Assembly: GCA_943353705.1 (NCBI GenBank)
Contig: CALRAY010000004.1
Span: forward strand, 1 to 17,919
DNA length: 17,919 nucleotides
Reading direction: 5' to 3'
From: Patescibacteria group bacterium UBA4664
GTDB taxonomy: Bacteria > Patescibacteriota > Saccharimonadia > CAILAD01 > BJGX01
Shown here: in pieces, positions 9,472-17,077 of the stretch
Layout of the letters: the number at the start of each line of letters is the position of its first letter
Numbering within the stretch: the first letter of the stretch is position 1
The notes under the pieces: model-generated
What the model saw: only the letters and a program-made list of their open reading frames with translations
What the model was told of the DNA's origin: nothing
The model's database searches: none
Made by a program: the position numbers and the translations under genes

Positions 9472-12081
9472 ATGGAAGAAGAATTGAAAACACCACAAGA
9501 ACCACAAGAACCACAAGTACCACAAGAACCAAAAGAGCAGATGGGGTCTAAGCTGTTTAAGGCTGAAAAAACTGAATTTGGACTGGTAGCCCCACAGACA
9601 ATAGAGTCTGAAATGGAAAAGAGCTATTTGGATTATGCTATGAGCGTAATTGTCTCTCGTGCTTTGCCAGATGTTCGCGATGGACTCAAGCCAGTGCATA
9701 GAAGAATTTTATTTGCCATGCATAGCCTAGGCCTGCGCAGTAATGCTAGATACCGTAAATCAGCGACTGTGGTTGGTGAAGTTTTGGGTAAATACCACCC
9801 TCACGGCGACTCTTCGGTTTATGAAGCAATGGTGCGAATGGCCCAAAACTTCAGTATGCGCTATATGCTCGTGGACGGCCAAGGTAACTTTGGATCAATG
9901 GACGGCGATGGAGCTGCCGCCATGCGTTATACCGAAGCCAAGATGACTAAGTTTGCCGAAGAAATGCTAATTGATATAGATAAAGATACCGTAGATTTCA
10001 TGCCAAACTATGACGGCTCACAAAAAGAGCCAAAAGTAATGCCTGCCAAGGTGCCTAATTTGTTACTAAATGGAGTGCAAGGAATCGCCGTCGGTATGGC
10101 CACCAATATACCAACTCACAACCTTACAGAGATTGTAGATGGAGTTATCTATATTATCGACAATCCTGAAGCAACCTTGGCCGATTTAACCAAGATTGTA
10201 AAAGGCCCAGACTTCCCAACCGGAGCAGTTATTTTTGACGACGGTGGAATCGCCCAGGCATATAGCACCGGCAGAGGAAGCATCACAATGCGGGCTGTTG
10301 CTGAAATTGAAGAAGATGCTAAGGGCAAAGAACGAATTATTATTACAGAAGTGCCATACCAGACCAACAAAGCCACTTTGGTCGAGAAAATTGCCGATCT
10401 CGTAAAGGAAAAGAAGGTAGTAGGAATATCTGACTTAAGAGATGAGTCTGCAAAGGAAGAAGTTCGCATCGTAATAGAGCTGAAAAAAGATGCCTATGCC
10501 AATAAAATACTCAACCAGCTCTATAAGCTAACCCCAATGCAGACTGCATTCCATGTAAATATGCTAGCTTTGGTCGATGGAATTCAGCCTAGAATACTTA
10601 ACCTTGAAATGGTACTTCGTTATTATTTGAGTCACCGCAAGACCGTAGTGCGCAGAAGAACAGAATTTGAATTGCAGAAAGCAAAAGACAGGGCACATAT
10701 CCTAGAAGGGCTCCGAATTGCTCTTGATCAGATCGATGAAGTTATTAGTACTATTAGAGGGTCTAATACTCAGGATGAAGCGCGCAAAAATCTAATTAGT
10801 AAATTTAAACTTTCTGAAATTCAAGCCAATGCGATCTTGGCAATGCAACTCAGGACGCTCGCTGGTCTTGAGCGCAAAAAGATTGAAGACGAATATGAAG
10901 AGCTCCAGAAGCTGATTAAGAAGCTAGAGGAGATATTAAGCGACGAAAGCAATATTTTGAAAGTTATTCGCGAAGAGCTTGAAGATGTTAAGGAAAAATA
11001 TGGCGATAAGCGCCGTACTCAAATTATCAAACGGGCGATTGGCAACTTCAAGGATGAAGATTTGATTCCTGACGAAGAAGTTGTCATTACTCTGACGAAA
11101 GGCAACTATATTAAGCGTATCGTGGCTAGTGAATACAGAGCTCAGGGACGTGGCGGTAAAGGCAAGATTGGTATGGCAACTAAGGAAGAAGACGTTGTTG
11201 AACACGTCGTGCAGGCCCGAACTCATGACACAATTCTATTCTTTACTACACTAGGTAGAGTATTTAAGCTTAAGGTATATGAGATTCCTCCAGCTGGCAG
11301 GACTGCTAAGGGTCAATCTATAGTTAATGTATTGAGCCTAAGTCCAGAAGAAAAAGTTACATCGCTTGTTTCGGTTAAAAAGGATGATTCTTCTAAGTAT
11401 CTATTTATGACAACCAAGAATGGAACCGTCAAAAAGACCGCTCTTTTAGACTTTGCAAATATCCGCCAGAGTGGAATTGTTGCCATAAAACTAGATGCTG
11501 GCGATGAGCTAAGCTGGGTCAAGAAGACAGCTGGCGAGGATAATATTATTATTTCTACCTCAATGGCCCAAGCCATCAGATTCAAAGAGTCAGACGCTAG
11601 ATCTATGGGCAGAGCTACGCGTGGCGTTCGCGGAATTAGATTGCGCAAAGACGATACAGTAGTAGGCATGGATGTTATTAGCGGGGAAGACCAATTAATG
11701 CTAGTAATAATGCAGAATGGATACGGCAAGATCACGAAAAGCAATCAATTCTCTTCGCATAATCGAGGAGGCGTCGGAATTAAGGCTGGAGTAGTAACGG
11801 CCAAGACAGGTAGAGCTGTTGATGTGCGTATTATAAGCTCAAGAGAAGATGATGTGTTAATTATATCCAAGCAAGGGCAGGTAATAAGATTAAAGCTTAG
11901 CGCTATACCTGTAATTGGCCGGTCCACCCAAGGTGTAAGAATAATGCGCATGGCAGCTGGAGATGAAATAGCCTCAATCGCACTAATGCCAAAAGTCCAA
12001 GACGAGATTATCGATGAGAAAGATTCCAAAATTGAAGATGAAAAGAGTACTGGCGAAAAGAAAACTGAAAAAAAGAAATAG
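9472..12081 (+). CDS. gyrA: DNA gyrase subunit A
   Basis: This is the DNA-cleaving subunit of gyrase, 869 residues. The catalytic tyrosine is Y153 in MRYTEAKM, offset by 31 from E. coli Y122. The quinolone-determining region reads [11 protein letters not shown], with S114 and E118 at the positions of E. coli S83 and D87; this is a susceptible-type Ser/acidic pair. The GyrA box QGRGGKG (558-564) starts the DNA-wrapping C-terminal domain and separates this protein from ParC. The first 20 or so residues are a low-complexity Pro-Gln-Glu extension encoded by tandem 9-nt repeats at 9493-9528. The C-terminal tail is Lys/Glu-rich. The ATG is 1 nt after the gyrB stop with no clear SD of its own, which suggests translational coupling and balanced subunit synthesis. 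Confidence 0.97.
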   Translation: MEEELKTPQEPQEPQVPQEPKEQMGSKLFKAEKTEFGLVAPQTIESEMEKSYLDYAMSVIVSRALPDVRDGLKPVHRRILFAMHSLGLRSNARYRKSATVVGEVLGKYHPHGDSSVYEAMVRMAQNFSMRYMLVDGQGNFGSMDGDGAAAMRYTEAKMTKFAEEMLIDIDKDTVDFMPNYDGSQKEPKVMPAKVPNLLLNGVQGIAVGMATNIPTHNLTEIVDGVIYIIDNPEATLADLTKIVKGPDFPTGAVIFDDGGIAQAYSTGRGSITMRAVAEIEEDAKGKERIIITEVPYQTNKATLVEKIADLVKEKKVVGISDLRDESAKEEVRIVIELKKDAYANKILNQLYKLTPMQTAFHVNMLALVDGIQPRILNLEMVLRYYLSHRKTVVRRRTEFELQKAKDRAHILEGLRIALDQIDEVISTIRGSNTQDEARKNLISKFKLSEIQANAILAMQLRTLAGLERKKIEDEYEELQKLIKKLEEILSDESNILKVIREELEDVKEKYGDKRRTQIIKRAIGNFKDEDLIPDEEVVITLTKGNYIKRIVASEYRAQGRGGKGKIGMATKEEDVVEHVVQARTHDTILFFTTLGRVFKLKVYEIPPAGRTAKGQSIVNVLSLSPEEKVTSLVSVKKDDSSKYLFMTTKNGTVKKTALLDFANIRQSGIVAIKLDAGDELSWVKKTAGEDNIIISTSMAQAIRFKESDARSMGRATRGVRGIRLRKDDTVVGMDVISGEDQLMLVIMQNGYGKITKSNQFSSHNRGGVGIKAGVVTAKTGRAVDVRIISSREDDVLIISKQGQVIRLKLSAIPVIGRSTQGVRIMRMAAGDEIASIALMPKVQDEIIDEKDSKIEDEKSTGEKKTEKKK
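9493..9537 (+). repeat. tandem 9-nt repeat in the gyrA 5' end
   Basis: The unit CCACAAGAA occurs at 9493, 9502 and 9520, with a one-base-different copy (CCACAAGTA) at 9511 and a degenerate unit (CCAAAAGAG) at 9529. It encodes the Pro-Gln-Glu extension of GyrA. Because the unit is three codons long, copy-number change would stay in frame. Confidence 0.85.
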
Positions 12082-12147
12082 TTATACTTAAGCGTTTTGC
12101 CAATTAAGCTGTAATTGTAGTATTATAAAGTCAAAGAAAGGCACATT

Positions 12148-12714
12148 ATGCTCCAATCTTTACCCAAAATACTAAGCCATAAGGCATCTAAGAAGTTTAT
12201 AAGTCCAACCGAAGTTGTAAGTGCCATCGACATTAGGCAAGGAAATAGGGTCTTAGAAATTGGCAATCCCTTAGGATTTTTTGCCCCAGCGTTGCTTGAT
12301 AAAGTAGGCTATGATGGCAGGGTGTATGTGGCTGGCCCAAACCGAGACTCATTCGGTAAACTTTCTCATCTCGGCGACAAAAAAGCCCTAAGATTTACAT
12401 TGCTCGCAGATTTACTCACGGGCGATGGTATCAATCCAGGGAGTATAGATGTAATATTCTTGACGAATTTACTCTCTAGCACTGTAAGGCCAGACTCTTT
12501 CTGTTTATCGATAGGGCAATATCTTAAGGCAGATAGCGAGGTTGTCTTGATAGATTGGGATACAAAAGAAAAAAATGTTGGGCCACTATTAGAGCAGAGA
12601 GTATCCAAGGAGGATGCATTGAAATTAATGCATAAGTGCGGCATGAAATTTAAGAAGGTCTTGAATTTATCTGGCTACCATTATGGTCTAGTATTCGGCT
12701 TTAGTACTCAATAG
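12148..12714 (+). CDS. methyltransferase-like Rossmann-fold protein
   Basis: This small class I SAM-methyltransferase-like protein has 188 residues. Motif I is VLEIGNPLG (35-43), which fits the VLE/DxGxGxG pattern only partly because N-P replaces the second glycine region. The segment VYVAGPNRD after the second strand lacks the acidic residue that usually binds the SAM ribose. A motif IV-like strand follows (SIDVIFLTNLL), then a late strand (SEVVLIDWD). The substrate cannot be told, and loss of SAM binding is possible. AAAGG at 12137-12141 gives a 6-nt SD spacing to the ATG. A TATTAT/TATAAA-type -10 at 12121-12129 suggests its own promoter, with no strong -35. The stop TAG is part of a 12-bp palindrome (12712-12723). 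Confidence 0.7.
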   Translation: MLQSLPKILSHKASKKFISPTEVVSAIDIRQGNRVLEIGNPLGFFAPALLDKVGYDGRVYVAGPNRDSFGKLSHLGDKKALRFTLLADLLTGDGINPGSIDVIFLTNLLSSTVRPDSFCLSIGQYLKADSEVVLIDWDTKEKNVGPLLEQRVSKEDALKLMHKCGMKFKKVLNLSGYHYGLVFGFSTQ

Positions 12715-12723
12715 TCTAGACTA
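12712..12723. repeat. perfect 12-bp palindrome at the methyltransferase stop codon
   Basis: TAGTCTAGACTA reads the same on both strands and includes the stop codon. It is followed by two direct copies of AAGTATTA 12 bp apart (12737-12744 and 12749-12756) in a very A+T-rich gap before the next gene. It could be an operator, but nothing else supports that. Confidence 0.4.
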
Positions 12724-12770
12724 GAGCTATATATATAAGTATTATATTAAGTATTAACTAGGGGTAAATT

Positions 12771-13610
12771 TTGCTAACACCATATCTGTATGTTCCGATT
12801 ATAGCCTGGATATTGGCTCAACTAATCAAAACCGCGATTGAAGTAATCAAGGGCGATGTTGATATAAAATATTTATATGCATCTGGTGGAATGCCATCTG
12901 CCCACTCCGCGGTAGTAGTGTCATTAGCTGGCTATACCTTTTATAACCAAGGTGCAAACAGCCCGCTCTTTGGGGTTACGGCAATTATAGCTGGTATCGT
13001 TATGTATGATAGCTTTGGTGTGCGTAGGAGCTCCGGTGAGCAAGCAAAGATGCTTAACAAACTAATCACCGAAATGGCTATCAGTGGCAAGCTAAGGAAG
13101 CCAGACGATTATTCTAGGCTCAGGGAAGTATTAGGGCACCAGCCACTAGAGGTTATAGTGGGTGCTATGCTTGGAGGACTGGTGGCTACTTTATTTAGTC
13201 TGAGCCAATTGAGCCCTATTATTAATTGGATTACTGCCATTCCACCAAAGCCAGAAATATATCTAGTGCTTAGTATAGGTGCAATGATGGTGGTGGCTCC
13301 GATAGCGTATTTTGCGTTGTTCCGTAAAAAACTCAAAAAGAACAAAAAAAAATATGAACTTTCTAAGTATATAGCTGGAGTTAATATAATAATTGGGCTA
13401 GGACTAGTCTTCTCGGGGCTAGTTTCGTTGGAGTCTATCGCACCATATGGCCAGCGCTGGTTGTCAGTTTTTGGGGTGTCGGCATGGGTGATATTTATGT
13501 TGATTGCTATTTGGCGCTGGGCTGGGCTTAAGAGGGAAGCTAAGTTTGATAAAGTCGTTATTAATGAACGTAAACAAAATTGGCTCAAAAAAGCCGGCAA
13601 AAAGAAATAG
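12771..13610 (+). CDS. divergent PAP2 family (DUF212/YuiD-like) membrane protein with C-terminal extension
   Basis: This is an integral membrane protein related to PAP2 acid phosphatases and would act on a lipid phosphate, possibly undecaprenyl or phosphatidyl phosphate. Start is TTG 12771 with GGGG at 12761-12764, 6 nt upstream; no ATG occurs before the catalytic motif. Family signatures are GGMPSAHS (H45 and S46), YDSFGVRR (79-86) and GHQPLEV (122-128). The canonical domain ends near residue 145. Residues 165-279 add further membrane helices split by a strongly basic loop (FRKKLKKNKKKYE) and end in a basic tail. DUF212 proteins are usually about 150 residues, so the C-terminal half is extra. 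The substrate is unproven for the family. The 16S promoter starts 13 bp after the stop. Confidence 0.85.
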   Translation: MLTPYLYVPIIAWILAQLIKTAIEVIKGDVDIKYLYASGGMPSAHSAVVVSLAGYTFYNQGANSPLFGVTAIIAGIVMYDSFGVRRSSGEQAKMLNKLITEMAISGKLRKPDDYSRLREVLGHQPLEVIVGAMLGGLVATLFSLSQLSPIINWITAIPPKPEIYLVLSIGAMMVVAPIAYFALFRKKLKKNKKKYELSKYIAGVNIIIGLGLVFSGLVSLESIAPYGQRWLSVFGVSAWVIFMLIAIWRWAGLKREAKFDKVVINERKQNWLKKAGKKK

Positions 13611-13622
13611 GCCTAAACTAGC

Positions 13623-13651
13623 TTGACATAGGTGAATATAACCTGTAAAAT
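13623..13651 (+). promoter_or_regulatory. strong promoter of the 16S rRNA unit
   Basis: TTGACA (13623-13628), a 17-bp spacer and TAAAAT (13646-13651) form a near-consensus sigma70 promoter, the best in the window. The start would be near 13658, giving a leader of about 225 nt before mature 16S. Confidence 0.75.
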
Positions 13652-13689
13652 TCTATCTAGTTTTTGCTTACCACTAAAAGCGGGCTACA

Positions 13690-13733
13690 AAATAAAACAG
13701 CAGACAGCTTATAAGTCAGCTGATTTATTTTTT
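13690..13733 (+). terminator. terminator-like hairpin in the 16S leader
   Basis: CAGCT (13705-13709) pairs with AGCTG (13718-13722) around an 8-nt loop. Outer arms AAATAAA (13690-13696) and TTTATTT (13724-13730) run into a T-tract. It may end transcripts of the DUF212 gene. It lies downstream of the rRNA promoter, however, so rRNA transcription must read through it. Confidence 0.4.
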
Positions 13734-13754
13734 ACTGCTTTGGAGCAAGGCAAC

Positions 13755-13789
13755 TTGAGAAGTAAATAGTGCTAGAAACAACGACTCGT
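13755..13789 (+). other. 5' arm of the pre-16S processing stem
   Basis: GTAAATAGTGCTAGAAAC (13762-13779) plus GACTCGT (13783-13789), interrupted by a 3-nt bulge, is the exact reverse complement of 15527-15551. TTGAG (13755-13759) extends the stem by pairing with CTCAA (15554-15558). This is the expected RNase III substrate enclosing the 16S precursor. Confidence 0.85.
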
Positions 13790-13801
13790 TAATTTCTTTT
13801 T

Positions 13802-13882
13802 GGTCACATTTTTTAAAAAAGTGACAACCCTAGATACAGTTCCTTAGGGAATTGTATCGTCTGGTTTAAGGCCAGTAAACTC
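13802..13882 (+). other. series of leader hairpins between the processing stem and mature 16S
   Basis: Three local hairpins are visible. One is GTCAC-TTTTTT against AAAAAA-GTGAC near 13803-13827. The second is an 11-bp hairpin GATACAGTTCC/GGAATTGTATC with loop TTAG near 13833-13858. The third is CTGG/CCAG near 13861-13875. AAACTC just before the gene can also pair with GAGTTT of the mature 5' end. No boxA antitermination sequence is clear. Confidence 0.55.
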
Positions 13883-15400
<1,518 letters not shown>

Positions 15401-15526
15401 CTAGGGAGTAATCGCTCAAGCAATTGAGTCTGTAGACATGAGGCTACAGTCATATCGAGCCACGATTTATCGTGGGAGTAGATTGGGTACTTCTAGGTCG
15501 AATCCGTCTTTGACGGATTGTTACTG
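15401..15526 (+). other. 16S 3' trailer with local hairpins
   Basis: The trailer between mature 16S and the closing stem holds three hairpins: CTGTAG/CTACAG near 15430, CCACGA/TCGTGG near 15461, and AATCCGTC/GACGGATT near 15501-15519. It contains no tRNA and no coding sequence. Confidence 0.6.
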
Positions 15527-15558
15527 ACGAGTCGTTTCTAGCACTATTTACCGCTCAA
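15527..15558 (+). other. 3' arm of the pre-16S processing stem
   Basis: Bases 15527-15551 are the reverse complement of 13762-13789 apart from a 3-nt bulge in the 5' arm. CTCAA at 15554-15558 adds 5 more pairs after a 2-base mismatch. Confidence 0.85.
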
Positions 15559-15566
15559 AATAAATA

Positions 15567-15600
15567 AAAACAACCCCCTATTTGGAGGGTTGTTTTTATT
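15567..15600. terminator. bidirectional intrinsic terminator after 16S
   Basis: AAAACAACCC (15567-15576) pairs with GGGTTGTTTT (15587-15596) and is followed by a T-rich tract. The reverse strand also ends in T-rich sequence. It can stop the 16S transcript (+) and the convergent small membrane-protein gene (-). It proves neither alone, but it separates 16S from everything downstream. Confidence 0.85.
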
Positions 15601-15624
15601 TAAGGTTTAAATACTGGCTTTATT

Positions 15625-15879
15625 CTATTCCTGGAAGCCGCCGAATATACCTTGTAAAGATTTACCTAGTGGATCAGTGATGAATCCAGCAGCACCACTG
15701 AATATTAAAATACCAGAAATTACCATAATAACTCCTATTAGTTTTATAAAGCCTCTGCTGCCGCCAGGTAGTTTGCTCTCAACGAAGCTCAGTGAGCCTG
15801 TAAAGTTATAAATTTTTTCACTAAAGACTATTGCTACCACGCCCATTATTAGAACTAATATGCCCCATAAAATTGTCAT
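15625..15879 (-). CDS. small two-helix membrane protein
   Basis: Function unknown, 84 residues. Two hydrophobic helices (about residues 3-20 and 44-66) are joined by a polar loop containing PGGSRGF, and a short amphipathic tail ends in GGFQE. It has the look of the many small hypothetical membrane proteins of CPR genomes. It is convergent with 16S and shares its terminator. On the minus strand, TAAAAT lies 6 nt before the ATG, so the transcript may start at or next to the start codon. AAAGG lies only 1 nt from the ATG, too close to act as a normal SD. It lies where a 16S-23S spacer would normally run. Confidence 0.72.
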   Translation of the reverse strand: MTILWGILVLIMGVVAIVFSEKIYNFTGSLSFVESKLPGGSRGFIKLIGVIMVISGILIFSGAAGFITDPLGKSLQGIFGGFQE

Positions 15880-15924
15880 ACCTTTATTTTAACATATTTA
15901 AGCTCTAGTAGTTTTTGTGTGGCC

Positions 15925-15953
15925 TTGAATATTAAGCCTTTTCAGGTTACAAT
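15925..15953 (+). promoter_or_regulatory. promoter of tRNA-Ile
   Basis: TTGAAT (15925-15930), a 17-bp spacer and TACAAT (15948-15953) end 23 bp before the tRNA. The tRNA is therefore not dependent on the 16S promoter. Confidence 0.65.
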
Positions 15954-15976
15954 AGTCTGGTTATTTTACTTAAAAA

Positions 15977-16053
15977 GGGATCGTAGCTCAGCTGGTTAGA
16001 GCGCGTCACTGATAATGACGAGGTCGGAGGTTCAAGTCCTCCCGATCCCACCA
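15977..16053 (+). tRNA. tRNA-Ile (anticodon GAU)
   Basis: A full cloverleaf is present. The acceptor GGGATCG pairs with CGATCCC, the D-arm is GCTCAGCTGGTTAGAGC, the anticodon stem CGTCA/TGACG encloses loop CTGATAA, and the T-arm is GGAGG-TTCAAGT-CCTCC. The 3' CCA is encoded (16051-16053). Isoleucine with GAU is the tRNA usually found in the 16S-23S spacer. Confidence 0.96.
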
Positions 16054-16056
16054 TGA

Positions 16057-16101
16057 GGGGAGCGTGCCGGCTTCGGTCGGTAGCTCTCCACCAGCTTTTT
16101 T
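16057..16101 (+). terminator. terminator-like hairpin after tRNA-Ile with UUCG tetraloop
   Basis: GGGGAGC (16057-16063) pairs with GCTCTCC (16083-16089). Inside, TGCCGGC (16065-16071) pairs with GTCGGTA (16076-16082) around a TTCG loop, using G-U pairs and one bulged G. A T-run follows at about 16095-16101, 5 nt after the stem. Confidence 0.65.
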
Positions 16102-16110
16102 AAAAATCCA

Positions 16111-16149
16111 ATTCAGTAAACCAAAGGGCATTGCTACTGTATACTGAAT
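16111..16149. repeat. 8-bp inverted repeat between the tRNA genes
   Basis: ATTCAGTA (16111-16118) and TACTGAAT (16142-16149) are exact inverted copies around a 23-nt loop. No gene is nearby except the tRNAs. Role unknown. Confidence 0.5.
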
Positions 16150-16175
16150 TGAGAGGAAAAGTAGACGGCAACTGA

Positions 16176-16198
16176 AGCTAGCTTTATTTGTAAGCTAG
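16176..16198. repeat. 8-bp inverted repeat upstream of tRNA-Ala
   Basis: GCTAGCTT and AAGCTAGC are perfect inverted copies separated by TATTTGT, followed by an A/T-rich stretch up to the tRNA. It could be a terminator or an RNA processing hairpin. No clear promoter for tRNA-Ala is visible. Confidence 0.5.
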
Positions 16199-16223
16199 CG
16201 AAAATAAAAGTTTTCTTTTGCGA

Positions 16224-16300
16224 GGGGCATTAGCTCAGTTGGCTAGAGCGCCTGCTTTGCAAGCAGGAAGTCCGGGGTTCGAGTCCCCGATGCTCCACCA
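16224..16300 (+). tRNA. tRNA-Ala (anticodon UGC)
   Basis: A full cloverleaf is present. The acceptor GGGGCAT pairs with ATGCTCC and gives the alanine identity G3-U70 pair. The anticodon stem CCTGC/GCAGG encloses loop TTTGCAA, and the T-arm is GGGG-TTCGAGT-CCCC. CCA is encoded at 16298-16300. Its last 15 nt recur at 16446-16460. Confidence 0.96.
16286..16300 (+). repeat. direct repeat copy 1 (inside tRNA-Ala)
   Basis: CCCGATGCTCCACCA is the tRNA-Ala 3' end. It is followed, after 9 nt, by CCCAC of a terminator stem. Confidence 0.85.
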
Positions 16301-16337
16301 TTCAGACAACCCACGAAAGTGGGTTTTTTGAATGGTG
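16296..16337 (+). terminator. terminator hairpin overlapping the tRNA-Ala 3' end
   Basis: AACCCAC (16308-16314) pairs with GTGGGTT (16319-16325) around a GAAA tetraloop, followed by T residues. The outer sequence CACCATTCA (16296-16304), which contains the tRNA CCA, can also pair with TGAATGGTG (16329-16337). Confidence 0.75.
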
Positions 16338-16445
16338 ATGAATGTCGAGAACCCGGAGCCCATAGGGTGGGGTTCGGTGTAGCCAAAGCCACGCGCAGAA
16401 GCTTGCTTCGAGCATGGCGAGGCGGAGAAGGGTGCAGCCCGCTAT
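16338..16445 (+). other. GC-rich, foldable segment between the two tRNA-Ala 3' ends
   Basis: The 108-nt segment is about 61% G+C by hand count, unlike its A+T-rich surroundings. Possible hairpins are GAACCC/GGGTTC with an inner CCC-ATA-GGG, an imperfect stem GCCA...GAAG-CTTG-CTTC...TGGC, and GGG-TGCAG-CCC. No D- or T-arm, no SRP signature and no RNase P core were found. The open frame across it on the minus strand is antisense to tRNA-Ala and is not a credible gene. Confidence 0.4.
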
Positions 16446-16460
16446 CCCGATGCTCCACCA
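16446..16460 (+). repeat. direct repeat copy 2 of the tRNA-Ala 3' end
   Basis: CCCGATGCTCCACCA is an exact 15-nt copy of 16286-16300. It too is followed by 9 nt and then CCCAC of a terminator, so the downstream flank is also duplicated in part. Confidence 0.85.
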
Positions 16461-16495
16461 AAGAAAAAACCCACTATCAGGTGGGCTTTTTCTTT
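16460..16495. terminator. bidirectional intrinsic terminator
   Basis: CCCAC (16470-16474) pairs with GTGGG (16481-16485). Outer A-rich AAAGAAAAA pairs with TTTTTCTTT across one mismatch. It can end transcripts from the tRNA side (+) and from the acidic small-protein gene (-). Confidence 0.8.
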
Positions 16496-16543
16496 TAATA
16501 ATAGACTTTAATTTTAGGTTGTTTTCCGTATCTTACTAAAAAA

Positions 16544-16774
16544 CTATTTACCTCCGCCGCGCCTTGTTGCTAAGTTTTTACCTGACGGATCCTCTCCGCT
16601 TCCTGACTCTTCTCGTATTCTTTTTGCATCCTCAGGGTTATCTTGATCGAATCTTTCGTCAATTGCACTTATCCCCCCAGTACTGCTATCCAAGTCTCTA
16701 TATCTATCAGTTCCTTTGTAATCTGGATCACCAATCTCCGGCTCTTCATCAGGGAATCTATTTAATTCACTCAT
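16544..16774 (-). CDS. small acidic disordered protein
   Basis: Function unknown, 76 residues. The sequence is rich in Asp, Glu, Arg, Gly and Ser, has no hydrophobic core and ends in RRGGGK, so it is probably intrinsically disordered. The gene is credible because of its initiation signal: on the minus strand AGGAGG (16785-16780) lies 5 nt from the ATG, the best SD in the window. The bidirectional terminator at 16460-16495 lies about 50 bp after its stop. It is 65 bp downstream of another small gene on the same strand and may share its transcript. Confidence 0.65.
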   Translation of the reverse strand: MSELNRFPDEEPEIGDPDYKGTDRYRDLDSSTGGISAIDERFDQDNPEDAKRIREESGSGEDPSGKNLATRRGGGK

Positions 16775-16839
16775 TATTTCCTCCTAAATTATTTAAATCC
16801 TGTAAACCAGTACATGGTAGCACATTTTATTTTATCGAA

Positions 16840-17070
16840 TCAATTTGCTGACACATAGGTTTCGTTAAATTCTTTTTGAGCTATTCCGTAGCTATCTCGA
16901 TTGCCCGTATCAACTATAAAGTCGCCTGCGCGCATATGCATTTCTTCGCCCCAGAGTGCCCTGAATGAGACACCTGAGTTAGCTTGGATAGCTTTTATTT
17001 GTTGAGCTTGTGCTTTGTAGTGACTAGGCTGGCCAGCAATTGTATCAATCAATTGAGAAGCTTGATACAA
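16840..17070 (-). CDS. small protein of unknown function, start uncertain
   Basis: The frame encodes about 70-76 residues containing PSHYKAQAQQ, then FRALWGEEMHMRAGDFIV and YGIAQKEFNETY. That order resembles small CPR proteins with an AGDYIVTG..GE.YGI...F..TY pattern, known to me only by eye. The open frame continues to 17232, but that would run antisense across the cytochrome-b5-like gene and encode unrelated residues. I prefer a TTG start at 17070 or at 17052, both near the palindrome at 17040-17071. Neither has an SD. The stop is TGA. Coding is supported by the balanced amino-acid composition of residues after the palindrome. Which start is used remains open. Confidence 0.5.
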   Translation of the reverse strand: MYQASQLIDTIAGQPSHYKAQAQQIKAIQANSGVSFRALWGEEMHMRAGDFIVDTGNRDSYGIAQKEFNETYVSAN

Positions 17071-17071
17071 T
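17040..17071. promoter_or_regulatory. 10-bp palindrome overlapping a divergent promoter region
   Basis: TTGTATCAA (17040-17048) and TTGATACAA (17062-17070) are exact inverted copies, extended by one more A-T pair (17039/17071). The right arm overlaps the extended -10 TGATACAAT (17063-17071). That -10 ends 6 nt before the ATG at 17078. A dimeric repressor bound here would block the promoter. Confidence 0.5.
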
Positions 17072-17077
17072 ATATTT

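Noticed and set aside
9493..9537. CRISPR-like repeats
   Set aside because: The units are contiguous, in frame and have no spacers; they encode a Pro-Gln-Glu tail.
9472..12081. ParC (topoisomerase IV A subunit) instead of GyrA
   Set aside because: A GyrA box (QGRGGKG) and a full wrapping domain are present, and the gene is coupled to gyrB.
16338..16445. RNase P RNA, suggested by CCGGAGCCCATAGGG resembling its CCGGGCTCCATAGGG block
   Set aside because: The universal core GAGGAAAGTC and the 3' core are missing, and the segment is far too short.
16338..16460. tmRNA or a second tRNA, suggested by the CCA end
   Set aside because: No T-arm precedes the acceptor-like end, and no 5' strand pairs with GATGCTCC beyond a weak GGAGC.
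16243..16461. 72-residue open frame on the minus strand over tRNA-Ala and the GC-rich segment
   Set aside because: It is antisense to tRNA-Ala and gives the well-known spurious GGASGTRTPDFLLAKQAL peptide; no SD is present.
16564..16851. 95-residue open frame on the plus strand
   Set aside because: It is antisense to the SD-supported acidic small-protein gene and has an unnatural composition.
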